Shown here piece after piece: positions 34,799 to 44,356 of a stretch of 64,000 bases of DNA (within the stretch, counting starts at the first letter, position 1; every line of letters begins with the position of its first letter). The stretch spans positions 2,232,001 through 2,296,000 of the forward strand of contig NZ_CP102292.1 in NCBI RefSeq assembly GCF_025152405.1, read 5' to 3'. Below the pieces are notes generated by a model. That model was not told where the DNA came from and ran no database searches. It was given only the letters and a program-made list of their open reading frames with translations. Source of the stretch: [Ruminococcus] lactaris ATCC 29176. Its GTDB lineage: Bacteria > Bacillota > Clostridia > Lachnospirales > Lachnospiraceae. Both the position numbers and the translations under genes were made by a program.

Positions 34799-35632
34799 AT
34801 GGGTAATATACGACACACTTTTACTTCCCCCTTAAGGCATGACCACACCTGTCATCTTCTGTATTCTACCTATTCAAAATATGAAGAGGACTGGAGCAGT
34901 TATCCGCACACACATTATTTTACAGAACTTTTTTTTGTGCTGTCAGGAAGTGGCAGTTTTCTCGTTGAAGACGAAACCTTTCCGATCGCAAAGCACGATC
35001 TGATCGTGATCAACCCGAATATCACCCACACCGAAAAATCCAGCCTCGAAGACCCGCTGGAATATATTGTACTGGGTGTGGATGGTCTGAATTTTGTCAT
35101 TGACGATGCAAATGAATATCTTCTGTTCCATTCCGATGAAATGAAAGACCGGCTTGATTTCTATTTCCGTACGATCCTGGAAGAGACAGAGAACTCGCAG
35201 AAAGATTACGAAAAGGTCTGCCAGAATCTGCTGAACATCCTGGTCGTCCATCTTTCCCGCTACGCTTCCTCTTCTGTAGAGATTTTTCCGTTCCATAAGA
35301 TGGAATCCCGCGAATGCAGCCGGGCAAAGCGTTATATTGATTCTTCTTTCCGGGAAAATATTACATTGGATAAACTTGCAGAGATTGCACAGATCAACAA
35401 GTATTATTTTTCTCATACTTTCACAGAAACCTATGGGATCTCTCCGATGAATTATCTGACCCAGAAGCGGATCTTTACCAGTCAGGAACTGCTGACTTCC
35501 ACCGATATGAGTCTTGCACAGATTGCACAGCAATGTGGATTTTCTTCCTCCAGTTACTTTACGCAGTGTTTCCGTAAATCCTGTGGTATGACACCGACTG
35601 CCTACCGCAAGCAGTTTCTGCGAAACCAGTGA
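34799..35632 (+). CDS. AraC-family regulator, divergent to the importer operon
   Basis: A 277-residue transcription factor. The N-terminal cupin-like ligand domain has HYFTELFFVLSGSGSFLVED and KHDLIVINPNITHTEKSS. The C-terminal double HTH has ITLDKLAEIAQINKYYFSHT, then MSLAQIAQQCGFSSSSYFTQ and CFRKSCGMTPTAYRKQF. The start at 34799 follows GTGGAGGA. Its position back-to-back with the binding-protein gene makes it the likely sugar-responsive activator of the importer and GH112. The inducing sugar is unknown but plausibly a disaccharide of the pathway. Confidence 0.93.
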   Translation: MGNIRHTFTSPLRHDHTCHLLYSTYSKYEEDWSSYPHTHYFTELFFVLSGSGSFLVEDETFPIAKHDLIVINPNITHTEKSSLEDPLEYIVLGVDGLNFVIDDANEYLLFHSDEMKDRLDFYFRTILEETENSQKDYEKVCQNLLNILVVHLSRYASSSVEIFPFHKMESRECSRAKRYIDSSFRENITLDKLAEIAQINKYYFSHTFTETYGISPMNYLTQKRIFTSQELLTSTDMSLAQIAQQCGFSSSSYFTQCFRKSCGMTPTAYRKQFLRNQ

Positions 35633-35652
35633 TCCGAAAATTTCTCAGACGA

Positions 35653-35688
35653 AAAAGGAGTACCGCACATCGCGATACTCCTTTTCTT
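35653..35688. terminator. Terminator between AraC and GH95 genes
   Basis: AAAAGGAGTA-CGC / GCG-TACTCCTTTT hairpin followed by CTTTT. It works for the plus-strand regulator and probably also for the converging GH95 gene. Confidence 0.85.
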
Positions 35689-35741
35689 TTACAGAAAATT
35701 CTTAAATTTTCCTTTTTCATCTTACCTTTCGGAAAGAATCT

Positions 35742-38700
35742 TTATCTTCTTTTACGTCTGCGTGTCACAACTGTAACAACAGCACCTGCTGCCAGCATTG
35801 CCATAGCTCCCCACAGAATCAGCGGAGTAGCATCTCCGGTCTTTGCTGCTTTGTCGGATGAAGTTGTTCCGGCATTGGTTCCTGATGTAGAACCTGCGGT
35901 ATTATTTCCTGTATTGTTGCCAGTATTTGTACCGTTGTTGTCACCCTTGTTGTCGTCACCCTTATTATCGTCGCCCTTGTTGTCATCGCCCTTATTGCTG
36001 TCGTCACCTTTGATCTTTGTAACGATCACATCCACGCTGACTTCAAGACCATCCGGATTTTCAAACTCATCACCAAGAACAAGTTCTCCTGTCAATGTAT
36101 AAGTTCCCGGAACATCTGACTTGTAAGCACTCAGATCCCAGTCAACATCAACCGTTGCGGTTGTTCCATCCTTAAGTTCTACTTCAACCTGTCCCGGAAG
36201 TCCGAGATTGGTTGCAAGAGTTCCTTCTTTTACAGAAATATCATCCAGTTTTGCATTTACAATGGATTTAATTTCTTTCTTCGTTTCCGGCTTCGGCTCT
36301 TCTGCCTTCTTCGCAACTGTCACTTTTACAGAAGCTGTCAGGTTCTTCGGATTTGTAATATTATCTGCAAAGGAAAGGGTTCCTTCCAGTGTATAATCAC
36401 CTGCCGTATTTCCATCATAGCTGTCTGTATTCCACGTAACACTTGCTGTTCCGGTTGTTCCGTCTGTATAGGTTACTTCTACCTCTGTTGGAAGATTCAG
36501 TTCTGATACAGCCGTTCCGTATGCAACTTTTTTCTTATCCAGTTTTGCAACAGACTTGATCTCATACTGCTTCTTCGTAACTGTTACCTGGATAGAAGCT
36601 TTCACGCCATCCGGGTTCTCCATGTTCTCACCCATTGTCAGGGTTCCTTCCAGTGTGTAAGTTCCCGGTGTTGTCTGATAATCACCTTTCGCCCATGTTA
36701 CGGCTACTTTTTCATTCAGATTTCCTGTCACTGTGACAGTTACTTTCTCCGGTAATTCAAGATCCTTAAATGCAGTTCCTTCTTCTACAGAAATTCCTGC
36801 CGGATTTGTTACGCTGAGTACATTCTTTGTTGTCTCACCACCACCGTTATTCTCAATCGTAAATGAGAACTGTTTCGGAAGTACTGACTTTCCTGCTGCT
36901 GTCTTTGCAACGATCTTAACAACATAGATACCGTCATCCAGATCGCTGAGCGTGAACTCTGTCTTGGTTGTATTGCCTTTCAGCTCGCCGTTTACATAAA
37001 CGTCATAGCTTGCGAAGGAAGAACCTTCTTTTAATGCCCATGTGAGTTTTACAGAATCATCACTGACTGCTGTTTTTGTAATGGACTCGATCTCACCTGC
37101 TGCTGTTCCGTCAGCAATCGTTGTTACATTGCCGATCTCGATGGCCTTCGCTGATGCCTCACCTGCATTGCTCAGGGCATATACCTTGAAGTTGTAGGTT
37201 GTTCCCGGTGTCAGGTTTTCCAGTGTTGCGGTTGTGCCGCTTACTGTCATGTCGATTCCGTTCTCTGTATCAGCTACTCGATACTGTGCTGCTCTTGAAA
37301 CCTTGTCCCATCTCAGCACAACCTTTGTGCTTTCAACAAGAACTGCAGAACCTGTCTGGTCTTCTACTACAGGAACTGCCGGTGTGCCAAGTGCTGTGAT
37401 TGCCGCATCCAGTGCTGCTTTCTTTGCATTCACATCATCCTGTGTTGCATCCGCATCATTCATTGCCTCAACTGCTGCATCATAAGCCGTTTTAAATGCA
37501 TTCCATTTTGTCTCATCATATGCTGACTTAGTAAGTGCCGCACCTGTCTCAATCGATGTCTGGAGTGCTGACTTATCAGCCGTTACACCTTCACCCGGTG
37601 AAAGGATCTTCAGGTAATCCAGGTTGACCTGATATTTCCCATCACGTGCAACTGCTACACACTTGATCGTATGCTCACCATTTGTAAGATCCGTCTTGGA
37701 GAAGATCAGTTGCTGATTATCTCCGCTGCTTGAACCATTCAGTGAATAATTACCGATCTTTACGGTATCAACGTAGATATCAAAGCTTGCAAAGTTGGCA
37801 TGCTTCTGAGAATAAACCTCTACACCTGTTCCATTGAACGTGTATTCAAAATAGCTTCCCGCCGCACTTGAATCATTTCTGGTTTCTGTCTTTGTTCCGC
37901 CATGATGCTTTGTCTGTTCTCCTGCCCAGTTAGACCATGCTCCCTTCCAGGTGATCGCACGGTTCTTTGTTCCCGCTGTTCCGGATGCCGGTACGGTACC
38001 GTCTTCTACGATTGTCTCGACATCTGCCACATCCTCTTTTATTGCAACTTTCAGTTCAATCGTTCCGCTCTTTGTAGCATCTGCACTGGAAGTTGCTGTG
38101 ATCGTAACGGTTCCGTTCTTACTTAAGAATGTTACCAGTCCGTTCGCATCTACTGTTGCGATACTGTCATCGGAGGTACTCCATGTAACTGTCTTGTCTG
38201 TTGCATCATCCGGTGCTACAGTCGCTTTTAACTGTAACGTACTGTTTGCTTTGGATACTGTAGTCATTCCGGATTTGGAACTTACTTCCACACCTGTCGG
38301 TGCTACCAGTGTTGAATCCAGGATTTCAAATGCATCCAGCTCGATCTTTGTATTGGAACTTGCTGTCTGCTTCTCATTGAGGACTTTCAACTGGATCGTA
38401 TGGATTCCTGCTGTAAGGTCTTCTTTGCTGAAGTATTCTTTCTGACGTACTGTGCTTGCACTGTATGTATCAACAATGCCCTGTGACTCACCGTCAATCA
38501 ATACTTCGATCTTGCCTCTATCCTTATTCGTACAACCGATCACCTTGATTCCTGTTCCCTTAAATGTAAGAGTCGCAGTCTCGCCGCCATTCGGATTCTG
38601 CAGATACTCGATCGTATCCATATAGTTTACATTCTTGTCCTGTGTCCAATTGCCCCAGTCACCTACATATGCGATTCTTTCATCCGCATTATCAATCTTG

Positions 38701-41624
38701 CCGGCTCCAACCGGTTCAACCGCAGTCACTGCTGCACTCTTTTCAGATTCATTTCCTTCTACAACCGCAGATATCTGATACTTCATTGTTCCAAGCGTCT
38801 TGTCTGCTGTTGTATCTGTATAAGTTGTTGTTGTCAGGCCTGTCTCGATGCAGATTACATCACCATTTTCTACCTGACGGTATACATTGTATGTTACATT
38901 GCTTCCCTCTTCTGCTGTTACAGCATCCCAGGAAAGTTTTACATTCTCACCGTCTGCACGAAGAGCTGTCAGTCCTGTCGGAGCTGCTACCTCAGCGGAT
39001 GCCGGGATATCTTTTAATGTATAGCTCTTTCCGGCTTCTGTCGCGAAAGAGATACGGTTTTCTTTTACAGGTGTCACATCGACTACATTTCCGTCGCTGT
39101 CCACTACTGTTGCAAGAGATGCATTCTTTGTCTGTACTACTGCTTCTCCGCCGTTCTCGGAAAGAATGGTAGCAGTTGTTACATTTCCGTCTTTCCAGTC
39201 CATGGATACTTTAAAGTTGCCCTGTGCAACCAGTCCATTTACACTTCCGTTTGCCCAGTCATCCGGAACTGCCGGAAGAAGATTGATGTATCCTGCATTG
39301 CTCTGCAGAAGCATCTCAGCCACACCGGATGTATAACCGAAGTTACCATCGATCTGGAAATATTTCGGCTGATGATAATCGAACAGATTCGCATAGATTC
39401 CGCCGTTGAACAGGTTCTTGATGATCTGATAAGTTTTATTTCCATCACCCAGTCTTGCCCAGCTGTTGATTCTCTGTGCCATTCCCCATCCGGTACTTTC
39501 ATCTGTACGGTTCTGCATGGATACCTTTGCTGCTGCAAACCACTCTGCATGATCCTCTGTAATGAGGTCTCCCGGGAAAAGTCCGAGAAGGTGGGACATA
39601 TGACGGTGGTTATATCCTTCTCCGAGTGTAGCTCCACTTGCAGTATGGTTAAAGGTTGTCTCTGTATACCATTCTTTGATCTGTCCGCTGTCGCCGACCT
39701 CGATCGGTCCTTTCAGGTCAGCCTGGTTTGCTTTCCATGTAGCTACCAGATCTGCATCTGTTCCAAGGACTTCTGCTGCTTTGATTGTATCCTCATATAA
39801 CTGCCAGATCAGTGTCTGCTCATACGTGTTACCACTTGTGACCGGTCCATGCTCCGGTGAATATGCCGGTGAAGATACCAGCTTTCCATCGCTGTCGCGG
39901 ACAAGCATCCGATCATACAGTTTTGCCTCTTCTTTCATCATCGGATAGATATTGTCTCTTAAATAAGATGTATCTCCGGTATACTCATAATAAGCCCAGC
40001 AGTTCTGCAAGATCCACGGTACTGCTGCCGGTGACCATCCCCAACTGAAACTCCATCCGGGGCAGGTCCATCCGAACGGGTTGTTCTGCGTATGTGCCAT
40101 GAATCCATTTTCCTCGCCATCGGCACTGGAAACTCCTGCATAAATTGCCGCAGTCACACGCCCCGGTTCTCTCAAAGCATCGATATAATCAACCAATGGC
40201 TGTGCACACTCTGCCATGTTGGTAGAATATGTCGGCCAGTAGTTCATCTGTAAGTTTACATTCATATGGTAATCTGAATGCCATGGAGAGTTGTTCGCTC
40301 CTACCCACAGTCCCTGAAGGTTGGAAGGAAGTGTCTCTCTGACATAACCATTTCCATCTGTCTTTGTCTCTCTGGAAGACTCAATGGTCATAAATCTTCC
40401 GTACTGGAACAGCATAACTTCCAGCTGACGTCTTTCAGCTTCTGATGCAGTTCCTGCTTTGTATGCGGAAAGAAGTGCATCTGTTGTCTTTGTTGAGACA
40501 GTCTGTCCAAGATTCAGATCAACACGGTTGAAGATCTCCTGATAATCACTTACATGATTCGCTTTCAGTTCTTCGTATGTCTTAACTGCTGCCTGATCTA
40601 CATACCATTTTACACGGTTTGTCAGTTCGCTTGCAGTCTCACCTGTTCTGTAGCTCGGATATTCATCCTTATAATCTGTTCCCATGGAAGTGATGATCGT
40701 AACCTCACTTGCACCGGAAACACTTACTTTTCCATCCCCATCTGTCACCGTACCGGCATTGTCGGTAATAACCTGAGTCTGGGATGAAAATTTCATCTGG
40801 TTGTCTGTGAGCTGTCCGTTAATGGAGATCCGTCCATCTGACACGGTTGTATCCCATGTTCTCTGATAGCTGCTATCGCCAATCCCATTAATAGCACTTC
40901 CTCTGCTATTATCCGGTTCTACACTTACATCCAGACTGATCTTTTCAGAACCGTCTGCTGTGATATGTGTAACAATAACATTGTCCGGATAACTTGTGAA
41001 GTTCTCTCTTGAATAATGAGTACTTCCCTTGTCATAGTTTACACCTGCGATGGCTGTTTTCAGATCCAGGTCACGGGTATAATTCGTCACATCGTTGTTA
41101 GATGATACATTTTTGAAATCAATATACATATTTCCCCAGCTCAGGTAATATCCATATCCATTGGTTCCTGCATCATCGCTTACACCGACCAGGTTGCTGT
41201 TTGCAAGACTGATTGCGGAGCTGTCCTGGCCATTTGCGAAATAGTTGTGGATTGATGTCATAGTCGCTCCGTTATTTCCCTTGTTCTCCAGGTTACCTCC
41301 ATTGTAATTCGGTCTGCTGGTGCTTGGTCCTCCTGACCAAAGCGATTTGTCATTCAGCTGGATACGCTCTCTGGTGATTCCGCCGAATACCGTTCCACCG
41401 ATTGCACCATTACCGATCGGAAGTGACTTTTCCTGCCAACCTTCGTAATACTTGGTAATATCTGCCGGACTCGTATACCACAGCTTCAGATCATTGTCAC
41501 CGGTCTGCTGCGTTACAGCGGCCGGTTCCGCATTGACCTGCGTTGCCATATACGGCAGAGACGTCACAGCCATTGCTGCTGCACAGGCACTTGCAAGTAC
41601 CCGCCATTTCATTTTTCTTCTCAT
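35742..41624 (-). CDS. Secreted wall-anchored GH95 alpha-1,2-L-fucosidase, multimodular
   Basis: 1960 residues. A signal peptide ends near residue 32. The GH95 catalytic region (about 45-870) keeps the bifidobacterial AfcA active-site pattern: Asn455 and Asn457 in HMNVNLQMNYWP, the general acid Glu591 in YSPEHG, and Asp759 in QIDGNFG. It should remove alpha-1,2-fucose that caps mucin or milk glycans, by inversion. Downstream in order are FN3, a jelly-roll-like module, a Big2 Ig domain, a second jelly-roll-like module, a FIVAR helix bundle, two FN3 domains, and three Ig-like repeats. A Lys-Gly-Asp repeat linker follows. The C-terminus AAKTGDATPLI plus helix plus RRRKRR is a non-classical sorting signal. 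The start follows AAAGGGG. An IS630 element ends about 107 bases upstream. Confidence 0.95.
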   Translation of the reverse strand: MRRKMKWRVLASACAAAMAVTSLPYMATQVNAEPAAVTQQTGDNDLKLWYTSPADITKYYEGWQEKSLPIGNGAIGGTVFGGITRERIQLNDKSLWSGGPSTSRPNYNGGNLENKGNNGATMTSIHNYFANGQDSSAISLANSNLVGVSDDAGTNGYGYYLSWGNMYIDFKNVSSNNDVTNYTRDLDLKTAIAGVNYDKGSTHYSRENFTSYPDNVIVTHITADGSEKISLDVSVEPDNSRGSAINGIGDSSYQRTWDTTVSDGRISINGQLTDNQMKFSSQTQVITDNAGTVTDGDGKVSVSGASEVTIITSMGTDYKDEYPSYRTGETASELTNRVKWYVDQAAVKTYEELKANHVSDYQEIFNRVDLNLGQTVSTKTTDALLSAYKAGTASEAERRQLEVMLFQYGRFMTIESSRETKTDGNGYVRETLPSNLQGLWVGANNSPWHSDYHMNVNLQMNYWPTYSTNMAECAQPLVDYIDALREPGRVTAAIYAGVSSADGEENGFMAHTQNNPFGWTCPGWSFSWGWSPAAVPWILQNCWAYYEYTGDTSYLRDNIYPMMKEEAKLYDRMLVRDSDGKLVSSPAYSPEHGPVTSGNTYEQTLIWQLYEDTIKAAEVLGTDADLVATWKANQADLKGPIEVGDSGQIKEWYTETTFNHTASGATLGEGYNHRHMSHLLGLFPGDLITEDHAEWFAAAKVSMQNRTDESTGWGMAQRINSWARLGDGNKTYQIIKNLFNGGIYANLFDYHQPKYFQIDGNFGYTSGVAEMLLQSNAGYINLLPAVPDDWANGSVNGLVAQGNFKVSMDWKDGNVTTATILSENGGEAVVQTKNASLATVVDSDGNVVDVTPVKENRISFATEAGKSYTLKDIPASAEVAAPTGLTALRADGENVKLSWDAVTAEEGSNVTYNVYRQVENGDVICIETGLTTTTYTDTTADKTLGTMKYQISAVVEGNESEKSAAVTAVEPVGAGKIDNADERIAYVGDWGNWTQDKNVNYMDTIEYLQNPNGGETATLTFKGTGIKVIGCTNKDRGKIEVLIDGESQGIVDTYSASTVRQKEYFSKEDLTAGIHTIQLKVLNEKQTASSNTKIELDAFEILDSTLVAPTGVEVSSKSGMTTVSKANSTLQLKATVAPDDATDKTVTWSTSDDSIATVDANGLVTFLSKNGTVTITATSSADATKSGTIELKVAIKEDVADVETIVEDGTVPASGTAGTKNRAITWKGAWSNWAGEQTKHHGGTKTETRNDSSAAGSYFEYTFNGTGVEVYSQKHANFASFDIYVDTVKIGNYSLNGSSSGDNQQLIFSKTDLTNGEHTIKCVAVARDGKYQVNLDYLKILSPGEGVTADKSALQTSIETGAALTKSAYDETKWNAFKTAYDAAVEAMNDADATQDDVNAKKAALDAAITALGTPAVPVVEDQTGSAVLVESTKVVLRWDKVSRAAQYRVADTENGIDMTVSGTTATLENLTPGTTYNFKVYALSNAGEASAKAIEIGNVTTIADGTAAGEIESITKTAVSDDSVKLTWALKEGSSFASYDVYVNGELKGNTTKTEFTLSDLDDGIYVVKIVAKTAAGKSVLPKQFSFTIENNGGGETTKNVLSVTNPAGISVEEGTAFKDLELPEKVTVTVTGNLNEKVAVTWAKGDYQTTPGTYTLEGTLTMGENMENPDGVKASIQVTVTKKQYEIKSVAKLDKKKVAYGTAVSELNLPTEVEVTYTDGTTGTASVTWNTDSYDGNTAGDYTLEGTLSFADNITNPKNLTASVKVTVAKKAEEPKPETKKEIKSIVNAKLDDISVKEGTLATNLGLPGQVEVELKDGTTATVDVDWDLSAYKSDVPGTYTLTGELVLGDEFENPDGLEVSVDVIVTKIKGDDSNKGDDNKGDDNKGDDNKGDNNGTNTGNNTGNNTAGSTSGTNAGTTSSDKAAKTGDATPLILWGAMAMLAAGAVVTVVTRRRKRR

Positions 41625-41731
41625 AATACCCCTTTCTGATACGTTTCTGATGTATCTTAATTTATTGTCATGAAATTCCTCTGCCTTCGATTCCTATGGG
41701 CAGACTCCTCCCAATGTCCAATTATCTACTA

Positions 41732-43120
41732 TAATCCACGCAAATTAGAAGCCTGTTTCAAATTAGCATTTTATGCTAATTCTAGATAGACTTTCTCTTT
41801 CGTGAAATTGGTTTTGGTGCTTTTTTGTTTTTGTTTTCTGCTGAAGCAGCTTTTGCATTTACAACCTCATACACTATGGAATCAATATCTTCTTGAGAAA
41901 GATCGATGGTATCCATTTTATATGTCCATTTGTATGGCACAGGTTCTTTGTTGATTTCATCAAAGTATCTGTAGATTCTATCTTCGAGTTCTTTCTTGCT
42001 TTCCACACGGATTCCACCCAGCATCTGCTTTGTCATTTTACTGAAAAAACCTTCAATCATGTTTAACCAGGAACCATGTTTGGGTGTAAATACAAACTCA
42101 AAACGTCCAGAAACCGTATTCAGATATTCCTGGGTTTCTTTGGAGGTATGTGCAGAGTGATTATCCAGAATAATCCGAATCATATCGCCCTTTGGATATT
42201 TTTCATCAAGTTTCTTTAGAAAAGTCACAAAGTCAGAACTTTTATGAGTTTCACTTACTAATGGAATTGCTTCTCCTGAGAGCAAATCAATCGCTGCAAG
42301 CAGGGAGAGGGTTCCCAGCCTGACATACTCATAATCTCGCTGATAGCCATTCCTTTTATCTGTATTCGGAATCGGTGGACGGTCTTCACCTGTGGTAGCA
42401 ATTGCCTGAATTCCTGGCTTTTCATCATAAGACAGGGTATGTACGGCATCTTTCTCAAAGGGAATCAGTTTTCCATCCTTGTCAAACTGCATTTCAATCT
42501 GCTTGTAGATAACAAGGACATCATGCATTTTTGCATCAAACTCAGGATCCCGTCTTTCGCAGTAATAGGACACCTGAAACGGTTTGATCCTTGCATTGCT
42601 CAGAATTTTCCGAAGCGTTGTTTCAGCTACTGTTGCCATACGAGGATGCCCTTCCGTTTCTGCTATAGAGTTGATGAATTTCCTGAAACTCATGGGATAC
42701 CAGAATTCAGCAGAATAGCCGTAATCCTTCGGTTTTTGGCAGGCTTTACTGATTACCCAGGTGATATCGTCATCGGTGATTTCCGTTTTTCTTCCACGGC
42801 CTTTGTTATCACGTAAAGAAGCTTCAACACCGTTCTCTTTAAATTTGTTAAGACAACGTTTTACCACACTGATTCCAATATCCAGTTTGTCAGCAATTGC
42901 TTCGTTAGATGCACCCTCAGATTTGAGCAGAAGGATCCTAGCACGTTGATAAACGCGAATTTCCAAAGTGCTCTGAGTCAGCAGTTTATTTAAGTAAGAT
43001 TTATCATCGTCTGTTAAAGAAATAGTTTTAATTGTATTAGGCATAATTGGCACCTCCGATGGTTCAATTATACCATAATAGGAATGTGAATTAAAATAGT
43101 TTGTTATTTAAAGTGGATTA
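41732..43120 (-). mobile_element. IS630-family insertion sequence
   Basis: About 1389 bp with inverted ends starting TAATCCAC, imperfect further in, flanked by TA on both sides (41730-41731 and 43121-43122). TA is the target duplication expected for IS630/Tc1 elements. It holds one transposase gene. It sits between the GH95 gene and the second AraC gene, in what would otherwise be their shared upstream region. Confidence 0.85.
41782..43044 (-). CDS. IS630-family transposase
   Basis: 420 residues, apparently intact. The N-terminal HTH region has RVYQRARILLLKSEGASNEA and KLDIGISVVKRCLNKF, then the winged part with KGRGRKTEITDDD. The DDE catalytic core shows Asp in LSYDEKPGIQA, Asp in IRIILDNHSAHTS, and Glu in HGSWLNMIEGFFSKM. 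The start is ATG 43044, following GGAGGTGCC; a GTG nine bases earlier is less likely. The basic tail KKAPKPISRKRKSI is typical. A full-length frame suggests recent or ongoing mobility. Confidence 0.93.
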   Translation of the reverse strand: MPNTIKTISLTDDDKSYLNKLLTQSTLEIRVYQRARILLLKSEGASNEAIADKLDIGISVVKRCLNKFKENGVEASLRDNKGRGRKTEITDDDITWVISKACQKPKDYGYSAEFWYPMSFRKFINSIAETEGHPRMATVAETTLRKILSNARIKPFQVSYYCERRDPEFDAKMHDVLVIYKQIEMQFDKDGKLIPFEKDAVHTLSYDEKPGIQAIATTGEDRPPIPNTDKRNGYQRDYEYVRLGTLSLLAAIDLLSGEAIPLVSETHKSSDFVTFLKKLDEKYPKGDMIRIILDNHSAHTSKETQEYLNTVSGRFEFVFTPKHGSWLNMIEGFFSKMTKQMLGGIRVESKKELEDRIYRYFDEINKEPVPYKWTYKMDTIDLSQEDIDSIVYEVVNAKAASAENKNKKAPKPISRKRKSI

Positions 43121-43281
43121 TACTACATTATAAAACTTTTCTTTTGAATGTGCTTGTTTAATTTACTCTTTATAATCGCTTATTTTGTCAAATTCAGAAC
43201 CTCTGAATTTACATTTTATTTATATTTTTTAAAAAAATATTCACATTTTTTGTATTTTTCGGTACATTTTTTCTTTATTTC

Positions 43282-43290
43282 TGTTATAAT
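43282..43290 (+). promoter_or_regulatory. Extended -10 promoter of the second AraC gene
   Basis: TGTTATAAT: an extended -10 with a perfect TATAAT hexamer, about 50 bases before the start codon. No good -35 hexamer is seen in the very AT-rich sequence upstream (43123-43280). Confidence 0.6.
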
Positions 43291-43340
43291 ACAGATTAAC
43301 GCTTATTAATTGTGCTTATCTATGGAGGCTTTTTTTACAC

Positions 43341-44270
43341 ATGAAGAAAAAAACTACTGTTCAGTCAGTAAATAAACATTCTACTCCTCCTGCTGAGGAG
43401 ACTAAGATTCAGGAACACGAAGTACCTGGATTGATGACATTGTCCGATTCCATCCTGTCCGGTGCTGTTGTTGAATATCGTAAAGCCGGTTATAGTTTTG
43501 CCCGGCACTTACATACAAATATTGAGATTTATCGGATTCTTTCCGGTGAATGTTATATGGATATTCAGTCGGAAACGATCCACTGTACAGCGGGCGAATT
43601 TATCATGTTACTCCCCGATGTAGTTCATTCTTTTTATCTGAATGACACATCTGACTGTGAATTTCAGCATATTCACTTTAACCCTGAGATGTTTTCCACG
43701 ATTGTTCTTGAAGATGAGGGAGTTTTTCCTATCACCCTGATGCATGCGATCCTCTTTTCTGCCCAGTTCTATTACCGGATGGAATCTGATCCAGTCATCG
43801 ACGAACATCTTCAGAAGCTCATTACTCTCTATGCTTCATCCAACAGTCTGTTCTCTGCTGCAAATATTAACGTTGCACTGATGAACCTGATGTTGTATAT
43901 CCTTGACCATACAGAGACAGAGCATGGATTTTCCGAACCACAGCTTCAGAACAGCTATGTTGCTTATACACTGAATTACATTCGGGAAAATTTTACCCAG
44001 AAGATCCGTCAGGAGGATATCGCCTTGCAGCTGCATATCTCTGTCCGCTATCTGAGTAAGATCTTCAAAAATTATATGGGGGTAACCCTTTCTAATTACA
44101 TTAACATTTACCGGATCAACCGTTCCATCGAGTTAATGCAGAATACAAGTCTAACGCTGACAGAAATCGCTCTGCAGGTCGGATTCAAAGATTCCCAGCA
44201 TTATTCTAAGGTCTTTATGAATGTAATCAATGCAACACCATCCCATTACAGAAAAGCGATTTTGAAATAA
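43341..44270 (+). CDS. AraC-family regulator inside the glycosidase cluster
   Basis: 309 residues with a short basic N-terminus, then a cupin-like sensing domain (SFARHLHTNIEIYRILSGEC, FIMLLPDVVHSF). The C-terminal HTH pair has RQEDIALQLHISVRYLSKIF, then SLTLTEIALQVGFKDSQHYS and KVFMNVINATPSHYRKA. The start follows GGAGG. It lies between GH95 (with the IS630 element) and GH29, transcribed against the glycosidases, and is a second, sequence-divergent AraC protein in the locus. It probably controls the secreted enzymes; whether it answers to fucose, LNB or GNB is not visible. Confidence 0.9.
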   Translation: MKKKTTVQSVNKHSTPPAEETKIQEHEVPGLMTLSDSILSGAVVEYRKAGYSFARHLHTNIEIYRILSGECYMDIQSETIHCTAGEFIMLLPDVVHSFYLNDTSDCEFQHIHFNPEMFSTIVLEDEGVFPITLMHAILFSAQFYYRMESDPVIDEHLQKLITLYASSNSLFSAANINVALMNLMLYILDHTETEHGFSEPQLQNSYVAYTLNYIRENFTQKIRQEDIALQLHISVRYLSKIFKNYMGVTLSNYINIYRINRSIELMQNTSLTLTEIALQVGFKDSQHYSKVFMNVINATPSHYRKAILK

Positions 44271-44277
44271 AAACCAC

Positions 44278-44317
44278 AAAAAAATTCCTTCCAGGAAACC
44301 CCCGGAAGGAATTTTTT
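44278..44317. terminator. Bidirectional terminator between AraC and GH29 genes
   Basis: AAAAAATTCCTTCC / GGAAGGAATTTTTT stem with A and T runs on both sides, serving the two converging genes. Confidence 0.9.
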
Positions 44318-44356
44318 ATTCTTTTATTGCATTGAAAATTCGGAACTCACTTCAGA

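Noticed and set aside
35935-36005. Tandem repeats around GTTGTCGTCACC-like units
   Set aside because: They encode the Lys-Gly-Asp-Asp linker before the GH95 sorting signal and are ordinary wall-spanning repeats.
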